A stretch of 64,000 bases of DNA from Aurantimonas sp036549475 (lineage in GTDB: Bacteria > Pseudomonadota > Alphaproteobacteria > Rhizobiales > Rhizobiaceae). The notes below the pieces were generated by a model that made no database searches, was not told the DNA's origin, and saw only the letters and a list, made by a program, of their open reading frames with translations. The DNA is taken from contig NZ_JAZHLI010000009.1 in the NCBI RefSeq assembly GCF_036549475.1, forward strand, positions 1-64,000. The letters run 5' to 3'. The position numbers and the translations under genes are program-made. Of this stretch, positions 58,166-64,000 are shown one piece after another; positions within the stretch are counted from its first letter, which is position 1; the number at the start of each line of letters is the position of its first letter.

Positions 58166-59112
58166 GAAGTCTCCCGGTTCGGATCGTCGTAAAAAGGCGC
58201 GACCGTGCGGTGGCGGCCCAGCATGAAGGCGTCGGCGACGTGACGCAGCGGCGCGAGGTCCACGTCGGACCCGCCGCTCGCCACGAGATCGGCAAAGCGC
58301 GCATAGATGCCGGCATATTCGGCCTCGGGCGCATCGACCACCTGCTCCCCGCCGATCGACAGGCGGGCGCCGCCCGACGACAGGACCAGGTCACCGGCAT
58401 CCGTCGCGACATGGATGTCCCAGGTCTGCGGGCCGGTCTGGCGCCAGTCGAACTCGGCGGTCATCGCCGCGCCCGATGCGCCGGAAAACTGCAGCGACGC
58501 CGCAATCGGCGCGGCGCGGTTGTCCGGGAATGCCAGTTCGCCGCCGGTCAGGAACACCGGTTCCGGCAGGATCGCCGTGACGATGGACAGGGCATTGATG
58601 CCGGGATCGAACACACCAAGACCGCCCGGCTCCCAGATCCAGTCCTGGCCCGGATGCCAGTGGCGCACATCTTCCTTCCACTCCACCTGCACCGACATCA
58701 CTTGCCGCTCTGCCAGCCACTGGCGCGCCGGCTCGACGCCGGGCGCAAAGCGCGAATGCCAGGTGGCGAAGAGTGTCACGCCTTGCGCTTTCGCAAGGTC
58801 GGCCAGATGCGCGACCTCGGACAGGGTGGCACCCGGCGGCTTCTCCAGGAGCACGTGCTTGCCGCGCCGAAGGGCGTCCGCCGCCATGCCGTGGCGCACC
58901 TGCGGCGGCACGCAGAAGGCGACCGCCTCGATCTGCGGCATGGCGTCGAGCATCTCGCCCGGGGTGGCGAAGCTCGCGACCCCGTCGACGCCGGCGCTGC
59001 GGCTTGCGGTCGCGACCAGCTCGAAGGCCGGGTTCCGGCTGATCGCGGGGATGTGCTGGTCGCGGGCGATCTTGCCGACGCCGACGAGGCCGAGCCGGAT
59101 CGGCGCGGTCAT
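58162..59112 (-). CDS. gal: D-galactose 1-dehydrogenase (Gfo/Idh/MocA family)
   Basis: A 316-residue oxidoreductase with Rossmann motif RLGLVGVGKIARDQHIPAIS and the family EKP motif in HVLLEKPPGATLSEV near residue 95. The sequence and its coupling to dgoK/dgoA point to aldose 1-dehydrogenase of the De Ley-Doudoroff pathway, oxidising D-galactose (or L-arabinose/D-fucose) to the lactone with NAD(P). Exact sugar preference cannot be fixed. Confidence 0.82.
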   Translation of the reverse strand: MTAPIRLGLVGVGKIARDQHIPAISRNPAFELVATASRSAGVDGVASFATPGEMLDAMPQIEAVAFCVPPQVRHGMAADALRRGKHVLLEKPPGATLSEVAHLADLAKAQGVTLFATWHSRFAPGVEPARQWLAERQVMSVQVEWKEDVRHWHPGQDWIWEPGGLGVFDPGINALSIVTAILPEPVFLTGGELAFPDNRAAPIAASLQFSGASGAAMTAEFDWRQTGPQTWDIHVATDAGDLVLSSGGARLSIGGEQVVDAPEAEYAGIYARFADLVASGGSDVDLAPLRHVADAFMLGRHRTVAPFYDDPNRETS

Positions 59113-59179
59113 CGGCGCCCTGCCGGCATCCGGTCGCGGTGTCGGGCGTTGCCCCCGGCTTGTTGGCGCAGCACCCGGC

Positions 59180-60391
59180 TCACCCCTTGTTCTTGTTGTA
59201 GACGTCGAAGATGACGGCCAGGAGCAGGACGAGGCCCTTGATCACCTGCTGGTAGTCGATGCCGATGCCCAGGATCGACATGCCGTTGTTCATCACGCCC
59301 ATGATGAAGGCGCCGATCACCGCGCCGACGATCGTGCCGACGCCGCCCGACATGGAGGCTCCGCCGATGAACACGGCGGCGATAACGTCCAGCTCGAAGC
59401 CGAGGCCGGCCTTGGGCGTGGCGGTGTTGAGGCGCGCGGCGAAGACCAGCCCGGCGAGCGCTGCCAGCATGCCCATGTTGGCGAAGGTCAGGAAGGTCAG
59501 CCGCTCGGTCTTGATGCCCGACAGCTTGGCCGCCTTCTCGTTGCCGCCGAGCGCATAGATGCGCCGGCCGATGGTCGTGCGGGCCGTGATGAAGGAATAG
59601 ATTGCGATCAGGAGCGCCATGACGATCAGGACGTTGGGAAAACCCCGGAAGGTGGCCAGCATCCAGGCGAGATAGAGGATCGCGCCGACGACGATGGCGA
59701 TGCGTGCCGCGAAGAACGCGAAGGGCTCGTCCTCGCCGCCATTGGCCTGGCTGCGCATGCGCGAGCGGATCGCCAGGAACAGGATCACCGCGGCCAGGAC
59801 GATGCCGAGGCCGAGCGACAGCAGATTGATGTCTTCGCCGCCGAAGACGTCCGGCAGGAAGCCCGAGGAAATCAGCTGGAAGCCGCCGGGGAACGGCCCC
59901 ACCGACTGGCCGGCCAGCAGCCAGAGGGTCAGGCCCTTGAAGACCAGCATGCCAGCCAGGGTCACGATGAAGGAAGGAATGCGCCAGTAGGCCACCCAGT
60001 AGCCCTGCATGGCGCCGATCACCGCGCCGACGAACAGGCAGATCACCCCGGCCAGGACGTAGTTCATCTCCCAGTTGACGATCATCACGGCGGCCAGCGC
60101 GCCAACGAAGCCCAGCACCGAGCCGACCGACAGGTCGATGTTGCCGGACACGATGACCAGCAGCATGCCCAGCGCCATGATGATGATGTAGCTGTTCTGC
60201 AGGACGAGGTTGGTCAGGTTGATCGGCTTCAGCAGGATACCGTCCGTCATGATCTGGAAGAAGGCCATGATGACGAGGAGCGCGACGAGGATGCCGTATT
60301 CGCGCATGTGCCTGCGCACGAAGCCCCAGGACGCGCCGGGGGCCGCCCGGTCCTTTTCCAGATCGATCTCTTGCGTCGCCTGTTCAGACAT
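59180..60391 (-). CDS. gguB: Sugar ABC transporter permease GguB/MmsB-like
   Basis: A 403-residue permease of the ribose/galactose type. After a polar N-terminus comes the first membrane helix (YGILVALLVIMAFFQIMTDG); the signature segment MLLVIVSGNIDLSVGSVLGF near residue 100 and GGNEKAAKLSGIKTERLTFL near residue 275 are typical of RbsC/XylH/GguB permeases. Ten or more hydrophobic segments. Probably a homodimer, serving with GguA and ChvE. Confidence 0.9.
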   Translation of the reverse strand: MSEQATQEIDLEKDRAAPGASWGFVRRHMREYGILVALLVIMAFFQIMTDGILLKPINLTNLVLQNSYIIIMALGMLLVIVSGNIDLSVGSVLGFVGALAAVMIVNWEMNYVLAGVICLFVGAVIGAMQGYWVAYWRIPSFIVTLAGMLVFKGLTLWLLAGQSVGPFPGGFQLISSGFLPDVFGGEDINLLSLGLGIVLAAVILFLAIRSRMRSQANGGEDEPFAFFAARIAIVVGAILYLAWMLATFRGFPNVLIVMALLIAIYSFITARTTIGRRIYALGGNEKAAKLSGIKTERLTFLTFANMGMLAALAGLVFAARLNTATPKAGLGFELDVIAAVFIGGASMSGGVGTIVGAVIGAFIMGVMNNGMSILGIGIDYQQVIKGLVLLLAVIFDVYNKNKG

Positions 60392-60401
60392 CGCTGTTTC
60401 C

Positions 60402-61934
60402 TCAGTTTCGGTGCCCGGCGCGGATGATCATCGCCATGATCTTCTCCTGCGTGGCTTCTGACGTGGGAAGTTCGCCAACGAAGCGGCCTTCGTTCATGAC
60501 GTAGACGCGGTCGGTGATGCCGAGCAGTTCGGGCATCTCCGAGGAGATCACCACGATCGCCTTACCGCTGGCGGCGAGCTGCGCGATGATCGCGTAGATC
60601 TCGTACTTTGCGCCGACATCGATGCCGCGGGTCGGCTCGTCGAGGATCAGCACTTCCGGCCCGGCGAACAGCCATTTCGACAGCACTACCTTCTGCTGGT
60701 TGCCGCCGGACAGATTCACCACCTCCTGGCCGATGCTGGAACTCTTGATGCGGACGCGGTCGCGGTATTCGCGGGCGACGGCCGTCTCCTTCTCCGAATC
60801 GAGGACGATCCCGTTCGCCACGCCCGGCAGATTGGCCAGCGGAATGTTGTGCCGGATCGTCTCATCGAGGATGAGGCCATAGGTCTTGCGATCCTCGGTG
60901 ACGTAGCAGAGGCCGTTGTCGATCGCCCGCGAAATGGTCGAGACGTCGACCTTGCGGCCGTCGATCTTCACCTCGCCGGAAATGTTGACGCCATAGGCGC
61001 GGCCGAAGAGGCTCATCGCCAGTTCCGTGCGCCCTGCCCCCATCAGGCCGGCGATGCCGACCACCTCGCCGCGCCGGACATGGAAGCTGACGTCGTCGAC
61101 CACCTTGCGGTCGGAATGGATGGGGTGATGCGCCGTCCAGTGGGAAACTTCCAGGACAGTCTCGCCGATCCGTGGCTCGCGCGGCGGATAGCGGTCGGTC
61201 AGGCTGCGGCCGACCATGTCGCGGATGATGTCGGCCTCGCTGATGGCGCCACTGCTGCAGTCGAGGGTGGATACGGCGCTGCCGTCGCGCAGGACGGTGA
61301 TGGTGTCGGCGACCCGCGAGATCTCGTTCAGCTTGTGGGAGATCAGGATCGAGGAGATGCCCCGCGCCTTGAACTCCAGGAGCAGCTTCAGCAGCGCTTC
61401 GGAATCGGTCTCGTTGAGGCTGGAGGTCGGCTCGTCGAGGATGAGCAGCTTCACCTCCTTGGACAGCGCCTTGGCGATCTCCACGAGTTGCTGCTTGCCG
61501 AGCCCGATGTCGGTGACCCGCGTCGTCGGCGATTCCTTCAGGCCAACCTTGGCGAGCAGTTCGCGGGTGCGCGAGAAGGTCTCGTCCCAGTCGATGATGC
61601 CCTTTGACGCCCGCTCGTTGCCCAGGAAGATGTTCTCGGCGATCGACAGGAGCGGCACCAGGGCCAGCTCCTGATGGATGATGATGATGCCGAGCCGTTC
61701 GGAATCGGAGATTCCCGAGAACCGGCATTCCTCGCCCTGATAGGTGATGGCGCCGTCATAGGAGCCGTGCGGATAGACCCCGGACAACACCTTCATCAGC
61801 GTCGACTTGCCTGCCCCGTTCTCGCCGACGAGGGCGTGGATCTCGCCGGCCTCGACGCTGAGGCTGACATCGTCCAGCGCCTTCACACCGGGGAAGGTCT
61901 TGGTGATGTTGCGCATTTCCAGGATGGTCGTCAT
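60402..61934 (-). CDS. gguA: Sugar ABC transporter ATPase GguA/MmsA-like
   Basis: A 510-residue protein of two fused ATPase domains. N-domain: Walker A GENGAGKST, LGKQQLVEIAKAL signature, Walker B LLILDEPTSSLNE. C-domain: Walker A-like GLMGAGRTE (degenerate), signature LSGGNQQKVVLSKWL, Walker B VLILDEPTRGID. This asymmetry is normal for monosaccharide importers. ATG 61934 follows a 144-bp gap with strong hairpins after chvE. Gene order chvE-gguA-gguB is classic for alphaproteobacteria. Confidence 0.93.
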   Translation of the reverse strand: MTTILEMRNITKTFPGVKALDDVSLSVEAGEIHALVGENGAGKSTLMKVLSGVYPHGSYDGAITYQGEECRFSGISDSERLGIIIIHQELALVPLLSIAENIFLGNERASKGIIDWDETFSRTRELLAKVGLKESPTTRVTDIGLGKQQLVEIAKALSKEVKLLILDEPTSSLNETDSEALLKLLLEFKARGISSILISHKLNEISRVADTITVLRDGSAVSTLDCSSGAISEADIIRDMVGRSLTDRYPPREPRIGETVLEVSHWTAHHPIHSDRKVVDDVSFHVRRGEVVGIAGLMGAGRTELAMSLFGRAYGVNISGEVKIDGRKVDVSTISRAIDNGLCYVTEDRKTYGLILDETIRHNIPLANLPGVANGIVLDSEKETAVAREYRDRVRIKSSSIGQEVVNLSGGNQQKVVLSKWLFAGPEVLILDEPTRGIDVGAKYEIYAIIAQLAASGKAIVVISSEMPELLGITDRVYVMNEGRFVGELPTSEATQEKIMAMIIRAGHRN

Positions 61935-62014
61935 TGCGGCTCTTCCGGCAGATCGGCAGCCTCGAGCGGCGCCTCGATCCGAATGGACGCGGCCCTGCGG
62001 CCGTCGGTCCTTGG

Positions 62015-62068
62015 GCCGCGGCCGATCGTTCGGCCGCGGCATGGACAGGACGGGCGCCCGGGCGCCCG
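62015..62068 (-). promoter_or_regulatory. Tandem strong hairpins between chvE and gguA
   Basis: Two structures lie just after the chvE stop: an 18-nt perfect palindrome CGGGCGCCCGGGCGCCCG (62051-62068) and an 11-bp stem GCCGCGGCCGA / TCGGCCGCGGC (62015-62025, 62030-62040). Placement between binding-protein and ATPase genes indicates differential expression within the operon. Confidence 0.65.
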
Positions 62069-62078
62069 CCGGATCGAC

Positions 62079-63155
62079 CTACTTGATCTGGTCTTCGGTG
62101 TAGTAGCCGCTGCCGACCAGCACCTCTTCCCAGTTCTCCTCGGTCACGAGGACCGGCTTGAGCAGATAGGACGGCACGACCTTGACACCGTTGTCGTAGG
62201 TCTCGGTGTCGTTGACCTCGGGCTCGTTGCCCTGCAGCACGGCGTCGACCATGTTGACGGTCACCCTGGCGAGCTCGCGGGTGTCCTTGAAGATGGTCGA
62301 GTACTGGTCGCCGCGCAGGATCGCCTTGACCGAGGGAACTTCGGCATCCTGGCCGGAAACGATCGGCATCTGCTGGTCGCCCGAGCCGTAGCCGATGCCC
62401 TTCAGCGAGGAGATGATGCCGATCGACAGGCCGTCATAGGGCGACAGCACCCCATGAATGGTCTTGTCACCGGTGTAGTTGGCGGACAGGAGATTATCCA
62501 TCCGGGCCTGGGCCACCGAGCCGTCCCAGCGCAGGGTGCCGACCGTGTCCATACCCATCTGGCCGGATGGGATGGCGATCTTGCCTTCGTCGATCAGCGG
62601 CTGCAGCACGCTCATGCCGCCGTCGTAGAAGAAGTAGGCATTGTTGTCGTCCGGCGAGCCGCCGAACAGCTCGACATTCCACGTCTCGGCGTCGGGGAAG
62701 CGCTGCTCCAGCCCGGCGACCAGCGATTCCGCCTGCTGCACGCCGACCTGGTAATTGTCGAAGGTGGCGTAATAGTCGACATTCTCCGAGTCTCGGATCA
62801 GGCGGTCATAGGCGATGACCGGAATGTCCATTGCCGCGGCATTGGCGAGGACGTTCGACAGCGTGGTGCCGTCGATCGAGGCGACGACCAGCGCGTTGAC
62901 GCCCTTGGTCACCATGTTCTCGATCTGGGCGAGCTGGTTGGGGATGTCGTCCTCGGCATATTGCAGGTCGGTGGCGTAGCCGGCGGCCTCGAACTGCTTG
63001 ACCATGTTCTCGCCGTCGGCAATCCAGCGGGCCGAGGACTTGGTCGGCATGGAGATCCCCACCGTGCCCTTGTCCTGCGCGGCCGCACCGTATGGCGCGG
63101 ACAGGGCCACGACCGTCGCGGCAAGCCCGGCGATCAGCGTTTTCGTCACATTCAT
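62079..63155 (-). CDS. chvE: Sugar-binding protein ChvE
   Basis: Periplasmic galactose/arabinose/glucose-type binding protein, 358 residues, with signal MNVTKTLIAGLAATVVALSA cut near AAAQ. Mature motifs match ChvE: GTVGISMPTKSSARWIADGE, LVVASIDGTTLSNVL, VIAYDRLIRDSENVDYYATF and GVLSPYDGLSIGIISSL. In plant-associated relatives ChvE also acts in chemotaxis and VirA signalling, but here its operon with galactose-catabolic genes indicates uptake. The GntR-type regulator gene lies 56 bp upstream. Confidence 0.92.
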   Translation of the reverse strand: MNVTKTLIAGLAATVVALSAPYGAAAQDKGTVGISMPTKSSARWIADGENMVKQFEAAGYATDLQYAEDDIPNQLAQIENMVTKGVNALVVASIDGTTLSNVLANAAAMDIPVIAYDRLIRDSENVDYYATFDNYQVGVQQAESLVAGLEQRFPDAETWNVELFGGSPDDNNAYFFYDGGMSVLQPLIDEGKIAIPSGQMGMDTVGTLRWDGSVAQARMDNLLSANYTGDKTIHGVLSPYDGLSIGIISSLKGIGYGSGDQQMPIVSGQDAEVPSVKAILRGDQYSTIFKDTRELARVTVNMVDAVLQGNEPEVNDTETYDNGVKVVPSYLLKPVLVTEENWEEVLVGSGYYTEDQIK

Positions 63156-63211
63156 GATTGTCCTCCCTGGACCTTGTTTCGGCGCATGACGCGCCCCTGG
63201 CAGAGCTTCCC

Positions 63212-64000
63212 TCACGGCGCGGGTCGCGCGCCGTGCTCGCTTTCGCGTTCGCCGGCATCGGTGACGCCGGCTTCGCCCGCATCTTTCGCCTCCTCGCCAC
63301 CATCGGCGTAGAGGGCGAGGATGACATCGTTGAAGGCGCTCTCGATGAGCCTTCGCATGAACAGTTCTGCCGCCTCCCTGTCGCCAGCGATGATCGCGTC
63401 ACTGACGCGGCTGTGCTGGCGCAGCGTCTCCTCCTGCGGATTCTGTCGCCAGGACAGGGAGAAGGAGATCGACAGGCTGCGCTCGATCATCGCGCCCAGC
63501 GACACCAGCATCGGGTTGCCGGTGGCTTCCAGGATCACCCGGTGGAAGGCGAGATCGGCCGCGATGAGCTCCGGCGAGCCACGCGGATTGTCCCGCATGC
63601 CGGCCAGCGCCGCCTCGAGCCGCGAAACCTGGTCGCGCGTGATCCGCTCGCAGGCGAGCCGCGCGGCCTGGGGCTCGTTGATCAGCCGCATCTCGTAGAG
63701 GGATTCGATGAAGGGCCGGCGGATGGCGGCGGTCAGGTGCCAGCCCATCACGTCCGGATCGAGCATGTTCCACTCGATCCGCTCGCGCACCTTCGTGCCG
63801 ACCTTCGGGCCGACGCTGACCAGCCCCTTGGCCGCGAGGTGGCGGACGGCTTCGCGCACCACGGTCCGCGAGACCCCGTATTGTGACTGCAATTCCTTTT
63901 CCGTGGGCAGCACTTCGCCGCAGGCCAGCCCGCCCGACGCGATCCGGCGGCCGAATGTGGCTGCCAGGCTCATGGTGCGGTTGGCCCGCTCGCCATGCAT
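63212..64000 (-). CDS. GntR/FadR-family regulator of the sugar operon (reaches window edge)
   Basis: At least 262 residues. The N-terminal winged helix (GEVLPTEKELQSQYGVSRTV, VREAVRHLAAKGLVSVGPK) and C-terminal FCD domain (ADLAFHRVILEATGNPMLVS with metal/ligand His and Asp residues, and the closing HSRVSDAIIAGDREAAELFM) identify the FadR subgroup, which includes the galactonate regulator DgoR. The C-terminal tail is charged. An ATG (MHGERANRTMSL) coincides with the last three bases of the window, so the start may be there or further right. Likely controls chvE-gguAB-gal-dgoKA in response to a sugar acid. Confidence 0.85.
   Translation of the reverse strand: MHGERANRTMSLAATFGRRIASGGLACGEVLPTEKELQSQYGVSRTVVREAVRHLAAKGLVSVGPKVGTKVRERIEWNMLDPDVMGWHLTAAIRRPFIESLYEMRLINEPQAARLACERITRDQVSRLEAALAGMRDNPRGSPELIAADLAFHRVILEATGNPMLVSLGAMIERSLSISFSLSWRQNPQEETLRQHSRVSDAIIAGDREAAELFMRRLIESAFNDVILALYADGGEEAKDAGEAGVTDAGERESEHGARPAP

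Noticed and set aside
1..64000. CRISPR array or rRNA operon
   Set aside because: No regularly spaced direct repeats and no rRNA-like sequence were seen.

Overview
The window is GC-rich, densely coded bacterial DNA. Its gene families (Zur/ZnuABC in alphaproteobacterial layout, ChvE/GguAB sugar uptake, the UehABC/Eut/Doe ectoine pathway, several Liv-type transporters, a leucine catabolic operon) point to a free-living alphaproteobacterium, most likely of the order Hyphomicrobiales. Genus cannot be fixed from sequence alone.

Region 1 (1-14.2 kb) is an accessory defence island whose right edge is a tRNA-Pro(CGG) gene at 14188-14264; the tRNA 3' end faces the island. It holds a truncated IS91-type transposase, an abortive-infection family protein, a frameshifted PD-(D/E)XK-like nuclease gene, an isolated HK97-type prohead protease (prophage relic), a frameshifted AbiEii-type nucleotidyltransferase toxin gene, two C5-cytosine methyltransferases, an Eco29kI-like GIY-YIG restriction enzyme with Vsr, a complete IS5-type element with a passenger gene and intact CTAG target duplication, a metallophosphoesterase-DUF433 fusion, and two overlapping helical (HEPN-like) genes of unknown function. 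No integrase is visible, so the left end lies outside the window.

Region 2 (14.4-17.7 kb) is the zinc uptake locus: zur-znuB-znuC run leftward, divergent from znuA, across an intergenic region with two Zur-like half-palindromes.

Region 3 (17.7-32.4 kb) is leucine catabolism (isovaleryl-CoA dehydrogenase, methylcrotonyl-CoA carboxylase, a GST, HMG-CoA lyase, methylglutaconyl-CoA hydratase), all leftward, interrupted by two separate PIN-domain toxin-antitoxin modules. A Liv-type ABC transporter operon runs divergently to the right.

Region 4 (32.4-45.3 kb) is a complete ectoine/5-hydroxyectoine import and degradation locus: uehABC-usp-asnC-doeC-doeD leftward and eutABC-doeA-doeB rightward from a 0.6 kb divergent intergenic region.

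Region 5 (45.3-48.1 kb) is a hybrid histidine kinase and response regulator pair. Region 6 (48.2-56.5 kb) is a second Liv-type ABC transporter interleaved with two acyl-CoA/aryl-CoA ligase genes, suggesting uptake coupled to CoA activation of a carboxylic acid. Region 7 (56.6-64 kb) is a leftward gntR-chvE-gguA-gguB-gal-dgoK-dgoA operon for uptake of galactose-type sugars and their oxidation through the De Ley-Doudoroff route, running off the right edge.

The most unusual features are the decaying but diverse defence island, the two toxin-antitoxin modules embedded in a catabolic operon, the metallophosphoesterase-DUF433 fusion, and a recurrent strong hairpin directly after each of the four transporter binding-protein genes.
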